A DNA stretch of 64,000 nt, taken from the NCBI GenBank assembly GCA_022592435.1, contig JABYQS010000052.1, forward strand, positions 62,001-126,000, written 5' to 3'. A program made the position numbers and the translations under genes. Within the stretch, counting starts at the first letter, position 1. Every line of letters begins with the position of its first letter. Below are positions 11,849-22,925 of this stretch, in pieces. The notes under the pieces are model-generated. The model ran no database searches, was not told where the DNA came from, and worked only from the letters and a program-made list of their open reading frames with translations. Source of the DNA: Cerioporus squamosus. Its lineage: Eukaryota; Basidiomycota; Agaricomycetes; Polyporales; Polyporaceae.

Positions 11849-12330
11849 TCAGCCGCTGGGCACTTCATGCGTCGCCTTGAGCGGCCAGTCCCCTGCGTGG
11901 AGCTCGACATTGTCCGCGTGCGGCACGTACCTCTTCATCTCGGTCTGTCCGAATTTGGAACTGGAATAGAGGCCCGCCGCCCTCAGCCGCGTATCACGTA
12001 GTTTGATGTATTCCTAAACCCGCACGATATGGTACATCGATAGGGCAGTGAGATGAGAAAGCGGGTACAAACTCACCTTCTCGGTGAGCCAGGAGGGACT
12101 ACCCGGAGTCCGGTTGTTCTCGATGTGCTCCTGAGCATTGTCAACTTGTAGAAGTACTCGAGTCACAGCTCCGGTGTCTGAGGATACATGAGTTGCAGGA
12201 AGGCGTCGATCTGGTTCATAGTGAGTCTCTGAGTGAGGGTGCTGAAGACAAGGCGGTGGGACCACGTACCTTGCACTCGCATCTGACGTGGGTCAAGGGC
12301 TTGCTGAAGCACTCATGAACGAAGACGTGC
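11849..12330 (-). pseudogene. Decayed tandem paralogue of the epoxide hydrolase
   Basis: Minus-strand exons match exons 2-5 of the neighbour in order. An exon 2 end (H-V-R-C-E, GTACGT donor) is followed by an exon 3-like part beginning I-D-A-F-L-Q-L-M-Y-P, broken by a TGA where the intact gene has Trp and by a frameshift, then running to R-T-P-G-S-P-S-W-L-T-E-K and a GTGAGT donor. The last part begins E-Y-I-K-L-R-D-T and jumps after A-A-G-L to K-F-G-Q-T-E-M-K-R-Y-V-P-H-A, losing the acid-residue region. The catalytic His of D-T-G-H-W is Asp here (H-A-G-D-W). The N-terminal half with H-G-F-P and the nucleophile is absent. It ends at a TGA at 11849-11851. Confidence 0.8.
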
Positions 12331-13253
12331 CTCGACACGCCGCCGTGGTCGGTCAGAATGAGGGTAAGTTCCAAGCAGTGTTTATAGAGGTTAAGTCACC
12401 GATCGGGGTCCCGTTCAAAGATGACGGGTACTCACCAATCTCAGTAAGTCTACTGGCTTAGCGGTCCCAGTTATGCTCAGTATTATCTTCAGTACGCGGC
12501 GTCCGAACCCTTTCGCCTTCGGAAGCTGGACAACGAGTCATCTGAAGCATGCTTCTGACGCTATTCTGATGTTGCGAATGCTCCACGGTTTCGCACTGTG
12601 CTTGACTGAACGTTAGCCTAATGGCGGCCCCATTTGTGCGGCCTTGTGGCACAGGGACCAATTGGATCCCCGGACGTGAAGTGGCAAATACGTCAGCCAT
12701 GTCCTTTCTAGGTGTGTCGTGCAATACCTATGTATCATACGACGGTTGAGGGCTGCGTGGTGGAAGGAGGTGTAAGGAACGTCAAGCTCAGAACACTGGG
12801 CTCAGTCTGAGCGCCAGGAACCCCGCGCGCCTGGGTCGGATTAACAAATGTTCCTTCAACCTGGCAATGATGCGCCCCCGGGGTCGGGGTTGGTCGGCAA
12901 GGAAATCCCGACGGCGGGATTCCCTTAGCCAGGAATTCCGCGCCTCAGGGCGCACCAAGGCACACTGTCGGTGCCCACACACACCGAATCCACGCCGCCC
13001 GCACCCGTGTCAGGGCAACAGCGCGCAGACCGCCCGTGAGTCACTACTGCATCCAGATCCATGCCGTTATTGCACTCCCCCGTCGTACACGCTGCTTTCG
13101 TATGAAATCTCGAGTCAATCGAGGCGGCTCCGGCGATCATGCAGGATGCTATATATTGGCTTGGTTTCGCCGCCGGACTACCGTCAGTATCGCACAGCGA
13201 CACGTTATATACATCCACTGCGTCCATCTTACTCCCACCATCGTATCGCAGGC
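12331..13253. other. Intergenic, 5' region of ankyrin gene
   Basis: No supported gene. A CAG just before the ATG at 13254 resembles an acceptor, so a 5' UTR intron is possible. Confidence 0.45.
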
Positions 13254-16200
13254 ATGCCTCAAACCCCCGAAGCTCAAGCATTCCTGGCGCGCATCGCTCA
13301 GTTGCCTCCGGGTCCTGGCGTCACCGACCTCCTCTCTCAAGCTCTGCAGCCGTCGCTCGACGACGAGGCCGAGTTGCGCAAGCTCTGGGCGACGGACAAG
13401 GCCAACAACCGCCTGCAAGATCCCCATGTCGGCCTCGTCGACGTGTTCGACGCCCCGGACGACATCCGCAAGACGCGTGCGCGTGTCGTGACGGACGAGA
13501 ATGACCTTGTCGCACACTACATCCTCCCTCTGGAGGAAAGGCGCCGCCGCAAGGAAGGCGAGCCCTCGATGGTCTCCGGCCTCGACGAGTTCAAGAAGAA
13601 CTGGGGACTCTTCACGGAAGGCTCACTGTCCCAAATCACCGACTGGAGCAACGTCGTCGCAGCGGGGGGATCTGTCCAAGCCTGCCTCTCCCACCTGCCT
13701 GACTTCGCGAAGGTGTCGAAGCGTGCTATGCGCAAGTACTACCATAACAACGCGTTCCCGACTTCCGATATCGATCTCTTCCTCTATGGTCTGACTCCCG
13801 AGCAAGCCGAGGTCAAGATGCACGCAATCTACGAGGCCGTGCGCGACTCTGTGCCGTGGGATGTCACCTGCGTCCGCACAAAGCACACGGTGTCCATTCA
13901 CTCGCAGTATCCCTACCGCTCTATCCAGATTGTGCTGCGCCTCTACAGTTCTCCTGCGGAGATTCTGGCGGGCTTCGACGTTGATGCGCCCTGCTGCGCG
14001 TTCGATGGCCAGCGTGTCTGGGCCAACCCTCGCGCTATCGTCGCGATGATGCGCCAGTGCAACACAGTGGACATGACCCGCCGTTCGCCTTCCTACGAAG
14101 TGCGACTGACGAAGTATTCTCTGCGTGACTTCGAAGTGTATGTCCCTACTCTGCGCCGCAATGACATTGATCCCACGGTGCGTACCCGGGAACATGTCCT
14201 GTCTGAGCGTTTTTTAACCTCGGGCGCAGATCTTCGAGCGGTCTATACAGCGCGTACAGGGTCTTGGTCGCTTGCTCGTGCTTGAGAGGCTCGTGGACGT
14301 TGAGGCCAGGCAGAGGTACCTCCTCGACCGTCGGAGCCTCCGCTGCCGTCCCGATGCCAACCTCGACTACTCCCGTCGCATGAAGAAGCTCAAGGGCGAT
14401 TTGAAGGCGAACATCGACATCGGCGGTCTGGAGATGAATGATTACGACGTCGTGTCACTCCACATCCCTTACGGCCCCGGATGGGATGCTCGCCGGATCG
14501 ACAAGCTTGTGTACCAGACGGTACGCTAACTTGTTCCTGGCTACATGTATACTCATCTCTGATCTGCTGTCGCTCTAGGACCTCGGCATGAACTGTCAGT
14601 GATCAATATGTCGTAGTTCATGCACCTGGCTAACCGTGATGCAGCGCCGTACAACCCAAAGAACAAGGGCCGCCGCCTCCACCGCCACCCTGCGTTTTTC
14701 GGAACGCTGACCGAGTGTATTGAGGACTGCTGTGAGTACTGCCCTGAGCCGAAGGACGAGGAAGAGAAGAAGCTCCAGGAAAAAGAGGAGGACTCCTACG
14801 TTCGCGGCCGGATTCAGTACGTTCTGCTCTAGTGGCACTCACCCTCTCGCTGATTGTTCGTCAGATACATTCAAGAGGACCCCGGTCGCCAGAGTCTGTC
14901 CGGCAGCTTCAACCCCATCGACGAGGGCGAATGGGCCGAGCAGGCGTACGTCGGGCCCACCGAGAAGCTCTTCAATGCGATCGTCCAGGGAGATCGCGCT
15001 GCAGTGGCTACGTTCATCTCGCAGGAAGGATACGACCTAAACCGTCGCGACCAAGTCGGCCGCACACCCCTTCAGCTCGCTATTCTCTCCAAGGAGGTCG
15101 ACATCGCGTGCGATCTCATCGACGCCGGTGCTCGGATGACTTCTCGCGTGGTCGATGGCCGCACTGCTCTCCATCTTGCCGCTCAGCTCGACCTTCCACA
15201 GGTCGTGCGCAAGCTTCTTGAGCGCAGCGCCGTGAATGCGGAGAAGGCGCAGGAGGAGGAGGAAGCTGCCGAGCGCGCCGAAGAGCAGAAGAAGGACGAG
15301 GACGGAATGGATGTTGACGACGATGAGGGCGAAGGGGAGGATGATCAAGAAGAAGACGAGGACGAAGACGAAGACCGCGATAGCAGCGAGGATGACTGGT
15401 CCTCGGAGGACGACGACACTAAGAAGGGAGACGAAGCTAACGGCCAGATCCCTGAGGACGAGGAAGACGTGCCGGACGTGTTCGACGTCAACGTTCCCGA
15501 CTGGGACTACGCGCTCACCCCTCTCCAATATGCCGTCATCTTCGGGTCTCTCGGTGCCATTGACGAGCTCATCGCTGGGGGTGCAGACGCGACTCTTATG
15601 ACGAAGGCGGAGGGCTGGTGGACGAAGCCATACCATCCCCCCACGTTGACCGCCGTAACGCGAGACAGTACGGTCGCCGCCGAGGTCATCAAGAAACTCG
15701 TGGCCGCCGGCGCGACATCCTCGCAGGCTGACGATGACCTCTTCACGATCTTCCACCGGGTCGTGTGTTCCGCGCAGCCCGAGCTTGTCGATGCCTTCCT
15801 GCGCCACGACCCGAAGGCGAAGGCTGTGATCGACTCTCCCTTGGTGTCGAACCAGTTGCTGATGACGCACCCGATCGTGTCGGCGCTGGCCAAGAACGAC
15901 TTCGCAACGGTGGCCGTCCTCCTCGCACATGGCGCCAAAGTGACCTTTACCGAGGAAGACTTTAGTCGTGCACGAGATCTGAGGTACGCTGCGATTCCTC
16001 TCCGCCGCACGCATGATCTGATACGACCCTGTAAATCCGTAGGAAGAACGTGATGCGCACGGGAGAGCTCAGGTGGCGCCTCCTCATCAACTGGCCGGTA
16101 GAGACTGCGATCTACAATACTAGCGACGCGCTGCAGCTGCTTCTTGACCTCGGTGCGGACTACAATATCGGCATACGGCAAGCCTACCATCCCATCGGTA

Positions 16201-19143
16201 ACCAGAACAGCAAGTTGACGTTCCTCGATGCCGTGCGCGGAATGAGTGCTACCATCAAGAAGGATCTCACCGACATCAGGACCAAAGCGGACATCGAGAA
16301 CGACATGGAGAAGTTCAAGGAGCTTGCGGAGCAGCCGGGCTGGCAGGGCGCGCACTGGACGGAAGTCATCAAACTCATCCGCGAGGGTGAGGGGAAACGA
16401 GCGGATGGTGCGCCCATGCTCCTCGGCCATAACGCGGGAGTGCAAGAGAAGATGAAGAAGAACCTCGGTCTCTCTCTCGACTTCCTCACCAAGGCGGAGG
16501 AGCTCTTGATCTCTCGCGGCGCGAAGACATGGAAGGAGCTCTACCCGGATCAGCCCACGATCGACGACCCGAGCGAGTACTTCCGTTCCGTCGCGATGGG
16601 GTACTGGCGGTCGCGGAACAACCTGGAGTTCTTCCGGATGAACGGGACGTGGGCTTTCGAGCAGGTTCCCAGCCACTTGACTGCTCGCTACAACGAGCTG
16701 TACCAGGCGTGCTGCGACGGCGATAATGCGAAGATCGAAGAGCTCTGTCTTCCCAAGGATGGGAAGGCGGACCAGCAGCTGATCCAGATCACGTCTCGGT
16801 TCGCCGAGAACTACTGTACGTATGGTACCCTTGCAACCCGACCGCCTCTGACGCTTGCCTCCCACAACAGGCGCAACACCTCTGACGTTGGCGTTGAAGC
16901 ATCGTCATTGGTCGACGGCCAGGCTCGTGCTAGCCATTGCTGTGGCGCAGTACAAACCGGCAGACGCGAAGCCACCAAAATTCAAGCTCTCGAAGATCGC
17001 TCTTGGTGAGCAGTTGCGTTGCGCCGTTATGTTATCAGAGGTCTCATGCGCCTACAGAGGACGACGACTCCGAGGATGGATCAGATGAAGACGACGACAT
17101 GGACGACGACGAAGAGGAAGAGCCAGAGATCAACTTCGTTGATATCGCGCAGCGGCCGTCCTCCGTACAGTGCGACGCCGCCCCCAAGCGTCTTCTACAT
17201 TTCCAAACGAGCTTCCGGCACCCAGAGACAAAGACCATCGTCAGCGGCGTCCCGCTCTACAAGGCCGTTTTGGAGAATGACTTCGAAGCATTCGTTCAGA
17301 TCGCGGACTTGTACAAGGCTCTGCCCAAGCCCCTCGACCTCCCACAGGACGCACACACGTGGATGTTGACCAGCGACCGACCAGACATGCTCGACGAACT
17401 AATCCGCCGTACTGGAGCGGGCATCGAAGTTCCGGAGGAAGAGTCGCAGGACAGCGACGAACAAAGCGCTGACGACACCAAGGCGAAGAAGCTCCCTCCG
17501 AAGACGTACCTAGGGCTCAACGTCCACGGCAAGAAGCGCAAGGATCTTGTTCTGAAGTCGGACCCGAACGCGCCCAGCACCGAGGAGAAGCACGAGTTCC
17601 CGCTCCTCTGGACGGCGGCGCACACGGGTGCCATAGGATGCGTTCGCTATCTCTCGAGCGAGCGCGCTGTCAGCGCATACCAGTACTACGCTTCTACTCA
17701 CAGCGACGAACGCGCGAAGTACCTGAAGACCATTACTGCTCAGATACCGGCGAGGATAGGCTGGAAGACCGACGAGCTGAATGAGTCGGTCGTGACTGCA
17801 GCCATCATTGGGGACCAGCTGGACGTCCTCAAGGCCGTGGTCGATCTCCAACCTGCTCAGATGCAGGATTCTCTCATGGCCAGGTAAGTTTGTCGTTTTC
17901 GGACAACGTCGGTTGTGTTTGACTGACACAACTGTACCATAGGATCCTCTACGCCGGGTTCAACAACATTCTGGTGGCCGCCAGCTGGGGTTGTTCGCCG
18001 GATATGTTCGACTATCTGTTGTCGAAGGGTATCTCTCCTACCGAGACCGACTGTCGCGGGTGCGTGAAACGACATTCAGTTACGAGACAGCTGAACCTGT
18101 ATACTGATGACACTTATCCTCTTAGCTGGAACGCATATCATATTCTCTGCGCACAGAACTCGGAGAAGCACATGAAGCTCCTCAAGCACATCTTGAACAA
18201 GCTCCCCGAGGACGTCACCTGCCGGATGCTCCTGCAGCAGTCGAAGAAGGCCCTCAACACTGTACGTTCTCCCGTCTCCTGCGTCCACGTACCTTCTCTG
18301 ACTCCGTCTGTCTAGCCGCTACATATTGCTGTGAAGAAGAACGGCATCGCGGCTGTCAAGCTTCTCCTCAAATTCAAGGTCCCGGTGTTCCTAATGCGCG
18401 ACCGCGGCGGTTCCACGCCGTTGCATCTCGCCGCAAACAGCATTCTTCCCGAGATCACTCGCTTGATCGGTGAGGCCGGACCGGAGGAAGCCCTTACCCT
18501 CGAGGACAGTGTCGGGAACACGCCATTGGAGATGGCCATCTCGCACTGGCTGCAGGTTAGCACCGGAAGCAACGGCCCAGGCTCGCTCCCGCAGATCCCC
18601 ACCCTCTGCGACAGTTTGCACCCTTTCGCGAACGATCGTCCCTTCCCGTCGGAGGAGGAGATTCAGAAACTCAAGAATACCGTCGAGCGCCTTGTTGCCC
18701 AGGGACACCTTCGCAGTGGGACCAAGCTCGCAACCGAGCTTGCCGCGTTCACCAGCAAGGTCGAGGCGGAGGCGAAGAAGCGCGTGGAGGCAGCTGCCGC
18801 CGCCGACGACAAGCAGGGTGACAAGGACGCCGAGTTCGAGCCACTAATGGAGGACGGAGACTCGTTGAAGACGCTCGACTACATCTCCGAGGCTGTTGCG
18901 TCCAGGCCTCACCTGCGGAGACAACTCGTGCACCTCAGCGACGTACACCGCTCCGTGGACGGCACGTTGGCACGTGTTGGCCGCAGACCCAACACACTCG
19001 TCGCTTTCGGTCAGCATGCGGACGGCGAGGGTCTGGATCCGGAAGTGGAGGAGGATAAGGAGACGAAGGTGAAGAACTTCAGCGCCGTCCGCCGGTGGCA
19101 CAGCGGCCATTCTTATGATATCTTCGGCGAGGACACAATCTAG
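13254..19143 (+). CDS. Large ankyrin-repeat protein with N-terminal nucleotidyltransferase-like domain
   Basis: Eleven exons: 13254-14177, 14230-14520, 14579-14594 (a 16-nt microexon), 14645-14816, 14865-15983, 16043-16815, 16871-17005, 17058-17883, 17943-18059, 18126-18261, 18316-19143; frame is kept throughout, 1373 residues. Residues about 1-480 hold a conserved globular region with G-G-S at 138-140 and S-D-I-D-L-F at 171-176, a pattern like a nucleotidyltransferase fold (inference). Ankyrin-type repeats follow (G-R-T-P-L-Q-L-A, G-R-T-A-L-H-L-A-A, G-S-T-P-L-H-L-A, G-N-T-P-L-E-M-A), interrupted by a long Asp/Glu-rich acidic linker (about 15280-15470) and a second one at 17060-17120. Ankyrin arrays bind proteins; partner and location are not evident, although the acidic linkers would suit a nuclear or chromatin setting. 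There is no signal peptide or membrane span. Confidence 0.88.
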
Positions 19144-19387
19144 GATGCATCTTAGAGGGCGTGCGAGTCTTCTTGTACAGTAGAACTGGGATAAATTATG
19201 GGATCAAATGACGTTTCACCTGTTCGCGAGCAGGCAGCGCAGAAAGAGGGACAACGTGAGGCGAGGACGGTCATCGAATGCGATACTAATGCAACAGGTT
19301 TCTAATCATGCAGCGGTTCTCAATTCCCCATGTCTACAGATCCGCGACGCCCGCCCAAATTCGTTCGTCTACACCGAAGCCTCGCCA

Positions 19388-19801
19388 TCATGCCTTGGGC
19401 GCCTTGCCTCCGGCCTTGGAGTTGGGAGGAGACGCGGTGTTCTTGGACGCGGCGGCCTGAGCGCGGGCGGAGAAGGTGCCCTTGCCGGCGTCGTTCCCGG
19501 CCTTGGCCTGCGGTCAAATGCGAACGCGTATGAGACTCCCGCTCGTGCGCGGACGGATACGGACAGCGACGCAGCGCGTGGGCGGAAGGGGGCAGGGATA
19601 GGATCGGGGTGGGCAGAGGATGGGGAGGGAGGCGGGGAGGGGCAAACGCTGACCTGAGTAGACTGGATGCGGGAAGCGTCAGTGGGGGTGGTCTTGTTGG
19701 CACTAGCTATTGGGCGGAGGTCGTGTCAGCGACCACGGTGGCGGGAGTGACGGTGAGCCAGATGGCTTACCAGCACCGCCGCGAGCTCCCTTGGCCGGCA
19801 T
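19388..19801 (-). CDS. SMP-like (LEA-type) miniprotein, 67 residues
   Basis: Three small exons on the minus strand: 19801-19771, 19706-19654, 19507-19388, with a longish 146-nt second intron. The protein begins M-P-A-K-G-A-R-G-G-A and contains D-A-S-R-I-Q-S-T-Q-A-K and F-S-A-R-A-Q-A-A-A-S-K-N, the signature of seed-maturation-protein (SMP) domains of the LEA group. It is rich in Ala, Lys, Gly and Ser, has no Cys or Trp and is probably disordered. LEA proteins protect proteins and membranes during drying or heat; that role here is inference. Its composition also recalls a small nuclear basic protein. It is too short and too divided to stand out as a long open frame, but the splice sites are canonical and the frame holds. 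Confidence 0.8.
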
Positions 19802-21983
19802 TGTGATGTGTGAGGGTGGTAGAGAGAAGAGTAGAACGGTGCGATAGGTGAAGACTCTGTGAGACCTGGTGGAAGACGTCGAGAGGACTTCCCTTTTATA
19901 CCTCGTCGATGGACGGAAAAGCCGGATTTCTGCAAGTCTCGGGCACTACACCGAGACGACTGAACATGATGGCTCGTGTGACGCGCCAAAATACCCATTG
20001 GCTACCGAGCCAACGCCAGAGCTGCATTGAGCAGCGCGTCGGTCGCGATGCATAGCGGCACCAATTGTAATGGTGATGAACCTCCTAAATCTGTCAATCA
20101 ATACATCTACAGCTGCAGAGAAGAGACGAAGCACTGACATCGAAGTCGCAGAGCACTGCGGAAATGGGCCATGTCTGTCGCCATCGTGTGCTGTGAGACA
20201 CGAACGTTGGCGATCGTCGTTGGACCCGCCCAATGAGGGCGGGATAAGCGCATCGGGATCCCGGCACGGACTGAAAGTATGGTTCACCGTTCACGAGTGC
20301 GTCTTAGTCGTCGCGACGATGACCCGCATTTGGTGGGGAGTCGATGGTAAGGGTCGGACTTGAGTTAGCGGTAACCCGAGCTGTACGTTAGGAGATGAAT
20401 CGAACCGTAACAACATGTACACGCGTGCAACGTTGAACAACTTGGAAGCTCATACCGGACAAGTTCTTTGTGTCAGAGACGACGTCCCGTGGCCAACCCA
20501 TACCCAGCACTATGCGGCGCCCCTGCTGTCATCAACTCAGATTGCTGGTACCACGCACGGAGGTGTACTCCTCCGGTGCTGTGTAGTAGCACCTGCATCC
20601 CCGGGCGAATGTGGTGCCTCTGCGCAAGTTTGACCAAGGCTCACGGTCCGGAGCAATAGGGGACAGTGATCCCCCGCAAGAAGTTCGCGTAAATGTCGCA
20701 CAGACAAAGGTCCGTTCTTCGGGAAGTATGCCCGCTGTCTCATGAAACCTTGCGAAGTACGAGCTGAAAGGGAAGGAAAGCACCGAATCAGCATGTGGGT
20801 AAGGGCGGATATAGCGCACGGACCGCTGACGCTCTTCTGAGAACACGAACAAGGTGCATGTTGACAAGCTCCCACCCTTTCTCTCGGAACGCGGGATCAT
20901 CACGAGCATTCCCGGACAAGGGCATAGATCGATCCGTATACTTGCAGATGTCACATATTTGCGCGCACATTCAGAGAGCCCATGAGCTGCCAGACCTGCC
21001 TAGCACCTGCTTACTAAAAGACATAGCAGACGTGAAGTGTAAGGGAACGAAATACGGCGTTCTCCAGCGAACAAAAGTTGACAAGCGGGCAGGCATAAAC
21101 CTGCAGAATGAGCGCATTCGTTAGCCGATCTCGCGTAACGTTTGATCTCAGACCAGCCATAAGTACCTAAGTCTGAACGTTGATAAGTGACTGAAGCACG
21201 ATGCTGAGCGCTGACCAGTGGATAGGTGAGGGTGGAAGGCCCGCGTGCCCAGAATATATAGCTGTTTTCGTCCAGCAGTCCCTTGATATCCAGCTGAGCG
21301 ATCTCGTAGGCGTCCCTGATACCGAAGGGCTCTTGCAGCTAGTGCGATGGACCCATCTACACACCTCTTACGGTCCTCGGAAGAGTATCGACACTGCCTG
21401 CGGTGCAATAGTCGCATCAGAGCCGGGGTGTCGTATGCAGTCAGGTCATTGCCAGAGATGCAGCCATACAGAAAAGTCGACCGACACTGACTAGTTATGT
21501 GTTCGCAGGACAAAAGAGACGAGACCGAGAAGGCCGAGGCAGGTTAAGTACTATTGCGCGCTGACATAATATCATCTCACGATTAGATACTATGTAAGTC
21601 CAATCATAAAGCTCCCTCTGTCCCTCCTCAGGCTCACGACGGCTGCGGATTTCGAAAGCCTGCGCCTTCTGAAGATTTGGAGACTCCTCCCTGCCTATGG
21701 AATGTTTCCATATATCGGCATGAATCAGGATCGTGGTACGGGTTTGTTTTGTGCTCGGTTCGATCACTTGTCTCGAATGGAGAGCAACTGCCAGTGAGCA
21801 ATTCATCGTGGCACGCCGAGGTTCGTACATCGTCATCATCACTATTCGTCTCGCGTCGTAATACATTATGAATACACGCGAGTCCTTCATTCCTGCCCTG
21901 CGCCTGCGTGCAGCAGATGCTACACTTTACCAATTAAAGCATAATCAAAAGGGCCGGGGAGATACCGAGCTCGAAGTGGCCTT
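19802..21983. other. 2.2-kb intergenic region, no gene found
   Basis: Only short overlapping open frames without domain-like sequence. It separates the head of the SMP-like gene from the tail of the first eqolisin gene. No repeats, terminal inverted repeats or transposase-like peptides were noticed. Confidence 0.5.
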
Positions 21984-22925
21984 TCAGCCAGTGTAGGAGA
22001 CGGTGACCGAGCTGCCGCTGGTCGAGACCGAAGTGAGGACCTTGTTGTTCTGCTCGATGTCGATGAGGGTCGCGCCGGACGGGCCCACGGACGTGCCGCT
22101 GGTCGTGCCCGCGGATGCGCCGGTGAACGTGACGGTGCCGAAGTTCGCGAAGGGGACGAGGGAGCCGCCGGACTCGAAGTCCTCGACGATCCACTCCGCG
22201 TTGTACTCGCAGAGCGACGGCTGGCCGGAGAACGTGTGCGTCACGGTCTTGCCCTTCGAGTTGTTCGTGATCGTCGCCGTGCCGCCCGTCTTGGAGGACG
22301 CGGTCACCGTCACGGTGACGCTGTCGCCCGCGGAGAAGCTGATGCCGGAGAAGTCGTACGCGTAGTCAGGGTACCACTCGTACCAGGCTAGAGTTCAATT
22401 CATAATCAGCACACACATAGCTCAATGTTAGAGCGGATGATTGCGTACCATCGTAGCTGACGCTCGAGCCGGAGACGGTGAAGTCAACACCGGTCTGGAG
22501 GATGGCAGTGCCACAGGTGTCACCGTCGATACCAACCCAGGCGGACGCGGAGTGCGTGCCAGAGCCGCCGGAGGGCTCCTTGGGGGTGGGGACCGTGAAG
22601 GTACCCGTGACGGACTTGTAGGTAGCCTAGAAGACAGTGACGCAGTCAGCGCCGTCCGCTTATCGCAAGCTGGCAACAGGGCGCAGCTCACCTTGGTGGC
22701 GACGAGCACCGCGCCGGCCCAGTTGCTACTGTACTCGACGTGCGAGGTGTTCGTGATCAGGTTGTCGGCCTGGTGGATGCCGTCGCTGAGCGCCTTGGGC
22801 TGCGACTGGTGGGCGAGGCCAGCGGCGCGGCGGGCTGCACGCTGGGCGAAACGCTCCTTGGAGGTGGGGATGGCGAACGCCGCGGTGGCGAGGAGCACCT
22901 GGCAGAGGAGGGTGGCAGCGAGCAT
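21984..22925 (-). CDS. Eqolisin (peptidase family G1), copy 1
   Basis: Three exons on the minus strand: 22925-22692, 22626-22449, 22387-21984; 271 residues. A hydrophobic signal peptide (L-A-A-T-L-L-C-Q-V-L-L-A-T-A-A-F-A) is followed by a basic pro-region (K-E-R-F-A-Q-R-A-A-R-R) and the mature fold starting near Y-S-S-N-W-A-G-A-V-L. The catalytic pair of this glutamic protease family is recognisable: Gln in T-A-I-L-Q-T-G after W-V-G-I-D-G-D-T-C, and Glu in N-A-E-W-I-V-E-D-F. G1 enzymes are secreted, work at acid pH and digest external protein, matching the acidic surroundings made by wood-decay fungi. Copies 2 and 3 share the same intron positions and phases, so all three come from one ancestor. 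Confidence 0.93.

Noticed and set aside
15037..16865. Long minus-strand open frames of 325 and 452 codons
   Set aside because: They mirror the coding exons of the ankyrin gene and reflect GC-rich codon use; the plus strand has domain motifs and consistent splice sites.
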